Part shown: positions 55,012-63,266 of the stretch, one piece after another
Numbering within the stretch: position 1 is the first letter of the stretch
How the letters are laid out: the number at the start of each line of letters is the position of its first letter
Assembly (NCBI GenBank): GCA_002436105.1
Contig: DIXU01000004.1
Coordinates: 77,683-141,682 of the forward strand
Direction of reading: 5' to 3'
DNA from: Candidatus Aminicenantes bacterium UBA6072
GTDB lineage: Bacteria > Acidobacteriota > Aminicenantia > UBA2199
Length of the DNA stretch: 64,000 bases
Notes under the pieces: model-generated
Database searches by the model: none
Told to the model about the DNA's origin: nothing
The model's input: only the letters and a program-made list of their open reading frames with translations
Program-made: the position numbers and the translations under genes

Positions 55012-56583
55012 TCAGACGAGCCCGACCAGGGGCAGCAGCAGCCGCAGGCCCAGCCAGATCAGCAGCCCGCCGGCCAGGTCGAAAAGGAAGCCGGCGCGGA
55101 TCATCTTGACGATGGGCACCAGCCCCGAGCCATAGACAATGGCATTGGGCGGGGTGGAGACGGGGAGCATGAATCCCCAGCTGCAGCCCAGCACGGCGCC
55201 CAGGGCCGGCGGCACCGGGTTGATGCCCGCCGCGACGGCCAGGGAGATGATCACCGGCACCACCATGTTGGCCGCGGCCGTGTTGGAGGTCGTCTCGCTG
55301 GCCAGGATGGCGATGAACACGGCGGCGAAGGTCACGCCCCACAGCGATTCGGCCCCGGAAACGGCCAGCAGACCCTGGCCGATGCGGTCGGCCAGGCCGG
55401 TCTGGAACATCAGGTTCCCGAGGCTCAGGCCGCCGCCAAAGAGCAGCAGCGTGCCCCAGTCGATGCTCACCGCCTGTTTCCAGGAGATGGTGAATTCCCT
55501 TTTTTTCCAGTCCACGGGCAGGAGGAAGAGCAGGACCGCCCCGACCAGGGCCGCTGCCGCCTCGGGCACGCGCCCGCCGTACCACTTGGCCGCGGGCGAA
55601 ACGCTGCCCCAGAACACGGCCAGGAAGCCCGGGGTCACCCAGAGGGCGACCGTGACCAGGAACGCGGCCAGCGCGTTCTTCTGGCCGCGGCTCCAGGGGC
55701 CGAGCCTGGCCAGCTCGCGGCGGACGTACTCGCGGCTGCCCGCGATCACGGGCATTTCCGGCTTGTGCAGGGCATAGAGCATCCCGAACAGCAGCAGGTA
55801 CATGGCCAGCAGCATGGGCACGGCGAACAGCATCCACTGGAAGAAGGGGATCTTCACCCCGGCGAACTTCTCGATCATGGCCAGGCCGATCAGGTTGGGC
55901 GGCGTTCCCACCGGCGTGCCGATGCCGCCGGTGGAGGACGCGTAGGCGGCCATCAGCATCATCCCGGTGGCGAAGCGAAAGCGCTGGGGGTCGACCTTGC
56001 CGCCGCTCCGGCTCTCCATCAGACCGGCCATGGCCGAGATGATGCCGATGCCGATGGGCAGCATCATGGCGGTGGTGGCCGTGTTGCTGATCCACATCGA
56101 AAGGAAGGCCGAAATGGCGCCGAAGGCGAAAAGGATGCGCCAGGCCCGGTCGCCGATCCAGCGCCTGGACATGATGGCGTAGGCGAACCGGCGGTCCAGG
56201 CCGTGGACGCTCATGGCGCGGGCCATGACGAAGCTGCCCAGGAACAGGAATATGGTCGGCTCGGCGAAGGGAGCCAGGACGGTCCTGGCATCGGCCACTC
56301 CGGCCAGGATGCACAGTACGGCTCCCAGCAGGGCGCTGACCGGGATGGGGACCGGCTCGCCGATCCACCAGACGACGACCCAGGCGATGATGGCGGCCAG
56401 CGTATGGGCCCGGGGGCTGAGACCGGGCATGGGGATGAGGCGGACGGCCAGCCCCAGCAGCGGTCCCAAAAACAGGCTCCCCCGCTGGCGCCAGGACTCC
56501 ACCCGCGCCTCGAGGGGAGAGATCGCCCCCGCCACATCGGCATAAGGCTTCTGAGCCTCAGTGATCCCGGTTTCGTTCTCCAA
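55012..56583 (-). CDS. DASS/SLC13-family sodium:anion symporter
   Basis: A 523-residue transporter with about 12-13 TM segments. The two substrate-site motifs are 'SNTATTAMMLPIG' and 'TPPNAIVYGSG', as in Na+/dicarboxylate or sulfate carriers. The TTG start at 56583 has GGAGGG 7 nt upstream, giving Met-Glu-Asn-Glu; longer readings run into metH in another frame. It follows metH by 14 bp. Substrate (dicarboxylate, sulfate) is not decided by sequence. Confidence 0.92.
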   Translation of the reverse strand: MENETGITEAQKPYADVAGAISPLEARVESWRQRGSLFLGPLLGLAVRLIPMPGLSPRAHTLAAIIAWVVVWWIGEPVPIPVSALLGAVLCILAGVADARTVLAPFAEPTIFLFLGSFVMARAMSVHGLDRRFAYAIMSRRWIGDRAWRILFAFGAISAFLSMWISNTATTAMMLPIGIGIISAMAGLMESRSGGKVDPQRFRFATGMMLMAAYASSTGGIGTPVGTPPNLIGLAMIEKFAGVKIPFFQWMLFAVPMLLAMYLLLFGMLYALHKPEMPVIAGSREYVRRELARLGPWSRGQKNALAAFLVTVALWVTPGFLAVFWGSVSPAAKWYGGRVPEAAAALVGAVLLFLLPVDWKKREFTISWKQAVSIDWGTLLLFGGGLSLGNLMFQTGLADRIGQGLLAVSGAESLWGVTFAAVFIAILASETTSNTAAANMVVPVIISLAVAAGINPVPPALGAVLGCSWGFMLPVSTPPNAIVYGSGLVPIVKMIRAGFLFDLAGGLLIWLGLRLLLPLVGLV

Positions 56584-56597
56584 GTGAATTCCCTCCG

Positions 56598-59500
56598 TCA
56601 GAAATAGGCCGCCTGGGGGTGGCAGACGACGAGGCCGCTGACGCTCAGCTCGGGCAGAAGCTGGTCGCCCGAGGTCAGCGAGACGCCGATGCGGCCGGCC
56701 TCCAGGAGCCGCACGAGCTTTTTCTGGTCGGCCAGGGCGGGCCAGGCCGGGAAGCCGGGGCTGAACCTGCGGCCCTGTTTTTCCGCCAGCCCCAGCTCGC
56801 GGCGGATGCGCTGGTGCACCGCCCCGGCCAGCGCCTCGGCCAGCTCGGCCCCGAAGCCGTGCAGGATCAGGTAGCGAGTGTAGCGGTCGGAGGCGAAAAG
56901 CTCCTTTTCCAGTTCGTCCAGGCCGGCGCCGCAAGTGGCGATGAACAGCGGCAGCGTCTCCCCCTCAGCAGCGAAATAATCGGCCAGCGATACGCCCTTG
57001 CGGCGGGGCAGGTCGAAAGTCTCCTCTTTTGCGCCGTGGGAGACCAGCAGGCCGTTCTTTCCCCGGCGCCGGCAGGGAAAATACCCGTAAACGGCTGAAA
57101 AGCGCTCGATCCCCCTGTCTTTGAGCAGTTCCAGCGTCTCGCTGAAGAACAGCCCGGCCTTTTCCCCGGGGCTCATGCGCCAGCGCGCCCTGGCCAGGAC
57201 ACGGCGGTCGACAAGGGGCAGAAGATCCTCCAGACGCCAGTGCGCGACCCGGGCTCCCAGGAACGGCGGTGCCGGCGTCTTCGCGGGGGCAATAGCGACG
57301 GGGACTTTCGCCCCGGGTGCTGCGGCGCCGGTTGGCGGCGGCGCGGTTTCAGCCCCGGACATGATCTTCATGGCCGCGAAGGCGTCGGCGGCATAGGCGA
57401 CCTTTCCCTGGTACTCCGCGCGCAACGCCGTTTCCACGAAGGCGGGAGTCAAGGCGGCCCCGCCGCAGATCACGGGGACGCGGATCCCCTGCCCGCGCAA
57501 ATGGCGCAGGATGCCGGTCATTTCCAGCGTGGAGCGGACCAGCAGGGCGCTCAGCCCGACGTGGTCGGCATGGTGGCCGGCCACGGCGGCGGCGATCTCC
57601 TCGCCGCCCTGGTTGGTGCCCAGGTTGATCACCCGGTAGCCGTTGCTGCGCAGGATGATGTCGACCAGGTTCTTGCCGATATCGTGGACATCGCCCTTGA
57701 CCGTGGCCAGGACCATGGTGCCGCGCAGGCGCCGCCCGGCCTTGGGCAGGCGCGGCTCGAGGATGTCCAGCGCCGCCTTGACCACCTCGGCCGCCTGCAG
57801 CACGAATGGCAGCTGCATGTAGCCCTTCTCGAACAGCTTCCCCACCTCGGCCATGGCCGGCAGCAGGTGGCCGTTGACGATGTCCAGGGGGGGCGTCTCA
57901 GCGGCCAGCAGGGCCAGGTCGTCGCCGAGACCGGCGGCGTTGCCGTTGAGCACCGCCGCGCGCAGCCGCTGCGCCGGCGTCCGCGGCGCCGTCTTTGTGC
58001 CCTCGTCCCCGCTTTTTTTGCCCTGGAAATGCTCCATGACGGCCCGCAGGGGATCGCGGCCGCGTCGGCGGTTGAAAATGAGGTCCTCGGCCAGGCGCAT
58101 CTCGCCGGCATCGATGCGGTTCAGGGGAAGTACCCGGCCGGCGTGGAAGATGGCGGCGTCCAGGCCGTTGCGCACGGCATGATAGAGGAAAACGGCATTG
58201 ATGATGCGCCGGGCCGCCGGCAGCAGGCCGTAGGAAATATTGCTGACCCCGAGCAGGGTGTGGGCCCGGGGCAGCGCCGCCTTCAGCAGTTTCAGGGCGG
58301 CCAGGGTCTCCGCCCCGGCGTTGAACAGGCCGGGATCGCCCGATCCCAGGGTGAAGGTCAGCGGGTCGAGGAACAGGTCGCGGGAATGCAGGCCGTGCTC
58401 CAGGGCCAGGTCGTGGAGCCGTTTCAGCACGGCCGCCTTCCTTTGGCGGGTCCGCGCCATCCCCTGCTCGTCGATGGCCAGGCAGACCACGGCGGCGCCG
58501 AAGTCGCGTGCCAGGGCAAGGATCTCCGCGGCACGGGCGCCCCCGTCCTCCAGGTTGATGGAGTTGATCACCGCCCTGCCGGCGCAGCGCCGCAATCCGG
58601 CCGCCAGCGCCGGGATGCTGGCGCTGTCCAGCATCAGCGGCAGGCGGCTGCGGGCATTCAGCCCGGCGACGGCCCGATCCATGTCTCCGGCCTCGTCGCG
58701 CCCGGCGAAAGCCACGTTGAGATCGAGCAAATGCGCCCCTTCGTTTGCCTGCTCCTGGGCGACGGCCAGCATGGCGTCGAGATCGTCGGCCAGCAGGGCG
58801 CTTTTGAACTTGCGGCTGCCGGTGGCGTTGGTCTGCTCGCCGATGATCAGCGGCCTGGGCTTCACCTTCAGGTCCTGGGCCGCGAACAGCGAGGTGGCCC
58901 GGCCCGCGGCAACGGGTTTGCGGCGCAGGACCGGCGCCACCCCTTCCAGCGCCCTGGCCAGGGCCCGGATATGGTGCCGGGTGGAGCCGCAGCAGCCCCC
59001 GACGATGGCGGCGCCGCTCCCGGTGACGAAATCCCGCAGCTGGCGGGCAAAGAGGGCAGGTTCCAGGTCATAGACATACTTGCCGTCCCTGTAACGCGGC
59101 AGCCCGGCGTTGGGCATGACGGCCAGCGGGAACGGGGATGAGGCGGACAGGGTCCTGACCGCCTCGGCCATCCCTTCGGGGCCGGTGCCGCAGTTGACGC
59201 CGAAGGCGAAGAGGGGGAAGGGCAGGAAAGTGGCCAGCGCCGTGGCGATGTCGGTGCCCAGCAGCATGCGCCCCTTCTCGAGGGTGACCAGCAGGGTGAC
59301 CGGGCGGCTGCTCCCCTTCTCCCGGAAGACCCGGCTCAATGCCCGCAGGGCGGCCTTGGCCTGGAGCATGTCCTGGCAGGTCTCCACCTGGAACAGGTCG
59401 ACGCCGCCCTCGAAAAGGCCCAGCGCCTGGGGGTAATAGGAATCCTCCAGGGCCTGGAATTCGACCTGCTGCAGGCTGGGCAGGCGCGAGCCCGGTCCGA

Positions 59501-59864
59501 TGGAGCCGGCGACGAACCGCGGCTGCTCCCGGCTGCTGAAATCTGCGGCCGCCCTCGCGGCCAGCCCGGCCGCCTGGCGGTTGATCTCCAGGGCGCGCCC
59601 GGCCAGGCCGTGCTTGGCCAGCTCCAGCTCCTGGGCTTCGAAGGTGTTGGTCTCGATGATGTCGCAGCCCGCCTCCAGGTAGCCGCGATGGATGCCGGCG
59701 ATGAGGTCGGGCCTTGAAACGGAGAGAAAATCGTGGCAGCCCTCATGACCCTGGTAATCGTCGGCGACGGCCGCGGCCATGATGGCGGTGCCCATGGCGC
59801 CGTCGAGAATGAGGACTTTCTCGCGCCGGCGGCGCTCGAGGTCAGGCTTGCGGGGGGCGGCCAA
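56598..59864 (-). CDS. metH: Cobalamin-dependent methionine synthase
   Basis: MetH transfers methyl from 5-methyl-THF to homocysteine through B12. The 1088-residue protein has the homocysteine domain with zinc Cys in 'FGVNCGTGP' and 'GGCCGSTRHH', the pterin domain ('LMLDSASIPALAAGL', 'DPLTFTLGSGD'), the B12 domain with 'VKGDVHDIGKNLV' (His ligand), and a shortened activation domain ending 'VCHPQAAYF'. It is about 140 residues shorter than E. coli MetH, with a Pro/Ala-rich linker before the activation domain. The TTG start has GGAGG 6 nt upstream. It is co-transcribed with metF, 15 bp away. Confidence 0.96.
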   Translation of the reverse strand: MAAPRKPDLERRRREKVLILDGAMGTAIMAAAVADDYQGHEGCHDFLSVSRPDLIAGIHRGYLEAGCDIIETNTFEAQELELAKHGLAGRALEINRQAAGLAARAAADFSSREQPRFVAGSIGPGSRLPSLQQVEFQALEDSYYPQALGLFEGGVDLFQVETCQDMLQAKAALRALSRVFREKGSSRPVTLLVTLEKGRMLLGTDIATALATFLPFPLFAFGVNCGTGPEGMAEAVRTLSASSPFPLAVMPNAGLPRYRDGKYVYDLEPALFARQLRDFVTGSGAAIVGGCCGSTRHHIRALARALEGVAPVLRRKPVAAGRATSLFAAQDLKVKPRPLIIGEQTNATGSRKFKSALLADDLDAMLAVAQEQANEGAHLLDLNVAFAGRDEAGDMDRAVAGLNARSRLPLMLDSASIPALAAGLRRCAGRAVINSINLEDGGARAAEILALARDFGAAVVCLAIDEQGMARTRQRKAAVLKRLHDLALEHGLHSRDLFLDPLTFTLGSGDPGLFNAGAETLAALKLLKAALPRAHTLLGVSNISYGLLPAARRIINAVFLYHAVRNGLDAAIFHAGRVLPLNRIDAGEMRLAEDLIFNRRRGRDPLRAVMEHFQGKKSGDEGTKTAPRTPAQRLRAAVLNGNAAGLGDDLALLAAETPPLDIVNGHLLPAMAEVGKLFEKGYMQLPFVLQAAEVVKAALDILEPRLPKAGRRLRGTMVLATVKGDVHDIGKNLVDIILRSNGYRVINLGTNQGGEEIAAAVAGHHADHVGLSALLVRSTLEMTGILRHLRGQGIRVPVICGGAALTPAFVETALRAEYQGKVAYAADAFAAMKIMSGAETAPPPTGAAAPGAKVPVAIAPAKTPAPPFLGARVAHWRLEDLLPLVDRRVLARARWRMSPGEKAGLFFSETLELLKDRGIERFSAVYGYFPCRRRGKNGLLVSHGAKEETFDLPRRKGVSLADYFAAEGETLPLFIATCGAGLDELEKELFASDRYTRYLILHGFGAELAEALAGAVHQRIRRELGLAEKQGRRFSPGFPAWPALADQKKLVRLLEAGRIGVSLTSGDQLLPELSVSGLVVCHPQAAYF

Positions 59865-59879
59865 CCGCGTCCTCCGCTG

Positions 59880-60842
59880 TCAGCCCTTGGCGGCGAAAAC
59901 CGCTTCCAGCAGGGCCTGGGGGGCGCGTCCCTGTCCCATGGTGAACACGTGGATGCCCGGCACGCCGTATTCCAGCAGCTTCTCGACCAGCCGCGCCATG
60001 AAGCGCACGCCGCCGGCGAAGGCCTGCTCCCGGGTGCGGGCCTCCTCGATGAGTCCGACCAGCTCGCCGGGGATGTTGACGTGGAAGGCGCTGGGGATGG
60101 ACTGGATCTGTTTGCGGCTGACCAGCGGCTTGAGGCCGGGGATGATGGGCACCTGGATGCCGATGGCGCGGGCCTTCTCCACGAACTCCTTGAACAGGCG
60201 GAAATCGTAGAACATCTGGGTGATGATGTATTCGGCGCCGGCGTCGACCTTGCTCTTGAGGTACAGCAGATCCTTGTCCAGGTTGGGCGATTCGAAGTGC
60301 TTCTCGGGATAACCGGCGACGCCGATGCAGAAACCGGTCGGGAACGGGTCTTCCAGCTCGTCGAGGTACTTGCCGCGGTTCAGCTGGGCGATCTGCTCGA
60401 CCAGCTGGCAGGCGTACAGGTGGCCGTCCTTTTCCGGGATGAAGCGCGCCTGCCCAGGGGGCGGATCGCCGCGCAGGGCCAGGATGTTCTTGATGCCCAG
60501 GAAATGGAGGTCGATCAGGGTGTCCTCGGTCTCGTAGCGGCTGAAGCTGCCGCAGATCAGGTGCGGCACCGGCTCGACGCGGAAGCGGTTCTTGATGGCG
60601 CTGCAGATGCCGACGGTGCCCGGCTTCTTGCGCCGGGGCCGGCGGGTGATGACGCCGTCCTTCTCGTCGTAGACCATGTGCGGCTGGTGGTAGGTGACGT
60701 TGATGAACTGGGGCTCGAAGCGCATCAGCGGGTCGATGCCCGACAGGATGTCGTCCATGTTCTTGCCGCGGTCGGGCGGAGTGATCTCCAGCGAAAACAT
60801 GAGCTTGCGGTTCTGCTTCAACCAGTCGATCACCTTGGCCAT
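59880..60842 (-). CDS. metF: 5,10-methylenetetrahydrofolate reductase
   Basis: MetF makes the 5-methyl-THF used by the adjacent MetH. The 320-residue protein has 'FSLEITPPDRGKNMDD', 'VTYHQPH', 'NILALRGDPP', 'GVAGYPEKH' and 'QMFYDF', all typical of the FAD/folate site. The start at 60842 has GAGGAA upstream; the longer reading from 60893 would begin before the likely transcription start. No B12 or SAM riboswitch was recognised in the leader, which is only about 20 nt. Confidence 0.96.
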   Translation of the reverse strand: MAKVIDWLKQNRKLMFSLEITPPDRGKNMDDILSGIDPLMRFEPQFINVTYHQPHMVYDEKDGVITRRPRRKKPGTVGICSAIKNRFRVEPVPHLICGSFSRYETEDTLIDLHFLGIKNILALRGDPPPGQARFIPEKDGHLYACQLVEQIAQLNRGKYLDELEDPFPTGFCIGVAGYPEKHFESPNLDKDLLYLKSKVDAGAEYIITQMFYDFRLFKEFVEKARAIGIQVPIIPGLKPLVSRKQIQSIPSAFHVNIPGELVGLIEEARTREQAFAGGVRFMARLVEKLLEYGVPGIHVFTMGQGRAPQALLEAVFAAKG

Positions 60843-60870
60843 TGCATTTCCTCGAACGTGGATTGGCTGC

Positions 60871-60876
60871 ATCATA
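60871..60876 (-). promoter_or_regulatory. Extended -10 box of the metF-metH unit
   Basis: TATGAT on the minus strand preceded by TGTGC (extended -10), about 28 nt before the metF ATG. The -35 is poor. Confidence 0.5.
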
Positions 60877-60910
60877 GCACAAACAGCGGCCATTACAAAG
60901 CCGATTACAG

Positions 60911-60980
60911 TGTCAGTGACAGTGTCAGTGTCAGCAGGAGGCCTTACAGGCCAAAGTGGTAGTGGTAGTGATCGTGGTTG
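60911..60980 (+). repeat. Composite hexamer element with 15-bp core
   Basis: TGTCAG, TGACAG, TGTCAG, TGTCAG (60911-60934), then the core CAGGAGGCCTTACAG (60935-60949), a 7-bp gap, then TGGTAG, TGGTAG, TGATCG, TGGTTG (60957-60980). The same three-part structure lies inverted at 63154-63229. It fills the spacer upstream of metF. Confidence 0.85.
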
Positions 60981-61040
60981 TTAAGAAAAGGATTGAATCA
61001 GGCATTATATCGGGGCAATCCCCATGGCCGTTCTATTTTG

Positions 61041-61070
61041 TGTAGGGGCGGTTCGCGAACCGCCCTTACA
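61041..61070. repeat. REP-like 30-bp palindrome
   Basis: Arms TGTAGGGGCGGTTCG and CGAACCGCCCTTACA pair almost perfectly across 30 bp, with one G-T mismatch in the GTAGGG/CCTTAC part. Extragenic palindromes of the GTAGGGGCGG type are widespread in many bacterial phyla. Confidence 0.8.
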
Positions 61071-61110
61071 TGAGATCCGAATCAGCATCAGCAGGAAATG
61101 AAAGCAATCG

Positions 61111-61232
61111 GTGCAAGGTGCAGGGCGTAAGGCGCAAGGTGGATCTATTCTCTTCCTTAAACCTTAAGCCTTCCACCTTGAACCAATTTCAATTCATGAC
61201 AGTAACCTATGCCTTATGCCTGGCGCCGGTTC
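61111..61232. repeat. Three heptamer arrays, two of them inverted
   Basis: GTGCAAG, GTGCAGG, GCGTAAG, GCGCAAG (61111-61138) faces CCTTAAA, CCTTAAG, CCTTCCA, CCTTGAA (61155-61182). A third array, ACCTATG, CCTTATG, CCTGGCG (61205-61225), reaches almost to the methyltransferase stop at 61248. Confidence 0.75.
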
Positions 61233-61247
61233 CAGCATGCCCTTGGC

Positions 61248-62513
61248 TCAAGCCCTTGTCAGCAGCACCAGGATCTCGAGCTGGGTAGTGCCGGCGAACA
61301 TGTCCAGGGGAACGACGCGGCGCACGAAGTAGCCGTGCCGGCGCCAGTTTCCGATAGCGGCCGGCATCTCGTCGGCGGCGCAGAACAGGTGCAGCGCGCG
61401 CCCCGGGCGGCGGCGGGCGATCGAGGCGATGACGGCCTCGCCGGCCCCGCTGCGCGGCGGGTCGAGGATGACGTCCTCGTCCCCGGGAGGCAGCGGCGGC
61501 GGCAGGAGGCGCTCCAAGCTGTTGCGCAGGATGGCGGCGGAGCGGAAATGGACCCGGGCCCCGCCCGGGAAGCGCGGCAGCATGTCGCCGGCGGCGCGGA
61601 TGGATCCCTCCGCGGCGTCGACGGCGAAGATCTCGCGGTAGCGGTCGCGCAGGCTCAGGGAGAACAGCCCGTAGCCGCAGTACAGGTCGAGGAGGCGGCC
61701 GCCGTTCTCCCCCGCCGTCAGGGAGCGGACATGATCCAGCAGCAGCGGCAGGATCGACTCGTTGACCTGGGAGAAGGAGGTCGGCGGCACGGAGAAGACG
61801 GACTCGCCCAGGCGCAGGCGGAAACGCTCGGGACCGAAGATCCTCTTGATGGGGAATGACCCCCGCGGGCGCTCGCTTTCCAGGTAATAAGGCGAACGGG
61901 AGGGGTCCAGAAAAAGGAAAGCGGAGACGATGTTGGCCTCCAGGGCCTGCAGGCCCGAGGCGGCCCTCAGCAGCAGGCGGTGCAGGCCGCGATCCAGTGC
62001 CTGCAGGTTGAAGATGACCATGAATTCGTCATAGGTGCCGCGGATGACGACGAAATTCAGGGCGCGGGCCAGGGGCGAGAATTCGACCCGGGCCAGCAGT
62101 CCCTCCACGGCGGCGTAGATCGCGGCATGCTCGCCAGGTTCCAGCAGGGATGATTCGCCGGTCGTGGCGAAAATCGCTTCTGTGGCGTTTTTTCGCTTGC
62201 CGAACCCCCCGCTCCCCGGCAGGCAGCGCCGCTTGCTGGTGGTGCGGTAATGGCGGGGACGGGGCGAGGCGACCAGTTGCTCGGGCCTGGCGGGCAGTTG
62301 GTGGTGTTTCCAGAATGCGCGCAACGCGCCGTTCTTTATCTCCGCTTCCAGTCGATAATCAAGATGGGCCAGGACGGCCGGTCCCAGGCGCGAAAGCTGG
62401 ATCCCCCTCCCGGAGGCCTCCAGGCGAATGAATGCCTCCAGGGAGCCGTCGTGGGGCGGTTTTGGCGGTTGCCCCGTGGTTTTGGGCCTGATTCTCCTCC
62501 TGGAAATGTCCAT
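61248..62513 (-). CDS. RNA uracil-C5 methyltransferase, TrmA/RlmCD-like
   Basis: A 421-residue SAM-dependent methyltransferase. It has 'SFSQVNESI', the SAM loop 'LLDLYCGYGLFSLSL', 'ILDPPRSGAGEAVI' and the catalytic Cys in 'LHLFCAADE', then 'DMFAGTTQLEILVLL', the family's terminal motif. The usual N-terminal TRAM domain and four-Cys cluster are not recognisable; the N-terminus is basic. Whether it acts on tRNA U54 or 23S rRNA is unresolved. The start at 62513 lies 17 bp after the HAD gene, with no clear ribosome site. Confidence 0.9.
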   Translation of the reverse strand: MDISRRRIRPKTTGQPPKPPHDGSLEAFIRLEASGRGIQLSRLGPAVLAHLDYRLEAEIKNGALRAFWKHHQLPARPEQLVASPRPRHYRTTSKRRCLPGSGGFGKRKNATEAIFATTGESSLLEPGEHAAIYAAVEGLLARVEFSPLARALNFVVIRGTYDEFMVIFNLQALDRGLHRLLLRAASGLQALEANIVSAFLFLDPSRSPYYLESERPRGSFPIKRIFGPERFRLRLGESVFSVPPTSFSQVNESILPLLLDHVRSLTAGENGGRLLDLYCGYGLFSLSLRDRYREIFAVDAAEGSIRAAGDMLPRFPGGARVHFRSAAILRNSLERLLPPPLPPGDEDVILDPPRSGAGEAVIASIARRRPGRALHLFCAADEMPAAIGNWRRHGYFVRRVVPLDMFAGTTQLEILVLLTRA

Positions 62514-62530
62514 TTCAGGGAGCAAGCGGG

Positions 62531-63004
62531 TCAAACCCTCAACGTGGCGGTCAGGCGCAGGGGGTGCAGGAGCAGCCGCAGCGCGTCTGCGATATCCAGG
62601 CAAACCACGTCGGCAGCGGTCAGGCTGTCGATCGCCGCCCCCTCCTCCTGGATGACCGCGATGCCCAGCCGGGCCTGGCGCAGCATGTCCCGGTCGTTGC
62701 GGCCGTTGCCGATGCAGGCCGTGCGCCCTGCTCCCAGGGCCGCGACATATTCCGCTTTTTGCGCTGTCTGTCCCTGCCCGGACAGGACCTTCAGGACGCA
62801 GGGGATCCCCTCGACCTGGGTTTCCACGCCGCCGAACGTGCCGGCGGTGAGGATATGGATCTGGACGCGGGCGGCCAGCTCCCGCAGCAGGTCGGCGACA
62901 CCGGGCTTGATGCGGCCGTCGACGGCCAGCGTGCCGTTGAAATCGAGGACCAGGTGCTCCAATGTGAGCTTCTCACCGGTTCCGGGAACGTCAATTTCAA
63001 TCAT
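62531..63004 (-). CDS. Small HAD-superfamily phosphatase (soluble P-type-ATPase-like)
   Basis: A 157-residue HAD protein with motif I 'LDFNGTLAVDG' (nucleophile Asp), a Thr in 'ILTAGTFGG' and motif IV 'IGNGRNDRDML'. Small stand-alone proteins of this type resemble the phosphorylation domain of P-type ATPases. Its role is unknown. The start at 63004 has GGAG 7 nt upstream; longer readings would translate the repeat array upstream. Likely co-transcribed with the methyltransferase gene. Confidence 0.9.
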   Translation of the reverse strand: MIEIDVPGTGEKLTLEHLVLDFNGTLAVDGRIKPGVADLLRELAARVQIHILTAGTFGGVETQVEGIPCVLKVLSGQGQTAQKAEYVAALGAGRTACIGNGRNDRDMLRQARLGIAVIQEEGAAIDSLTAADVVCLDIADALRLLLHPLRLTATLRV

Positions 63005-63015
63005 GGGTGAACTCC

Positions 63016-63095
63016 AAAGGTAAAAGGCAAAAGGCAAAAGTGAAGAGGTAAAGAGGTAGAGAGGTAAAGAGATAAAGTGAAGAAAAAGGCAAAAG
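63016..63095. repeat. Heptamer-to-octamer purine array before the HAD gene
   Basis: AAAGGTA, AAAGGCA, AAAGGCA, AAAGTGA (63016-63043), then AGAGGTAA, AGAGGTAG, AGAGGTAA, AGAGATAA, AGTGAAGA (63044-63083), then a further GGCAAAAGTGAAG. The period changes from 7 to 8 bp in mid-array. Confidence 0.8.
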
Positions 63096-63153
63096 TGAAG
63101 AATCTTGGAATCCAGGTAATTTTCGGGTTTTGAAAGATCTTTGATTGCAGCGG

Positions 63154-63266
63154 CTACCACTACCACTTTCACTACCACTGATTACTGTAAGGCCTCCTGC
63201 TAACACTATCACTAACACTAACACTTGTCTTGCATTGCCTTGCTGACACTGTCACTGACACTGACA
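63154..63266 (-). repeat. Inverted copy of the composite hexamer element plus a second hexamer array
   Basis: CTACCA, CTACCA, CTTTCA, CTACCA (63154-63177), core CTGTAAGGCCTCCTG (63185-63199), then CTAACA, CTATCA, CTAACA, CTAACA (63200-63223). A further array, CTGACA, CTGTCA, CTGACA, CTGACA, lies at 63243-63266. The last arrays overlap the exonuclease coding end. Confidence 0.85.

Larger units (their letters stand above)
60981..61247. other. Gene-free spacer upstream of metF, rich in repeats
   Basis: Together with 60843-60980 this makes about 405 bp without a gene, between the end of the methyltransferase gene and metF. It holds the REP-like palindrome (61041-61070) and three heptamer arrays (61111-61232). 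No terminator, RNA gene or small open frame is convincing. Confidence 0.6.

Noticed and set aside
60843..60900. Cobalamin or SAM riboswitch upstream of metF-metH
   Set aside because: The likely transcription start leaves a leader of about 20 nt, too short for either, and no B12-box or SAM-type stem is visible.
63005..63178. N-terminal extension of the HAD phosphatase to 63178
   Set aside because: The added residues translate the purine array and the TGGTAG hexamers; the ATG at 63004 has a ribosome binding site and precedes the conserved domain.
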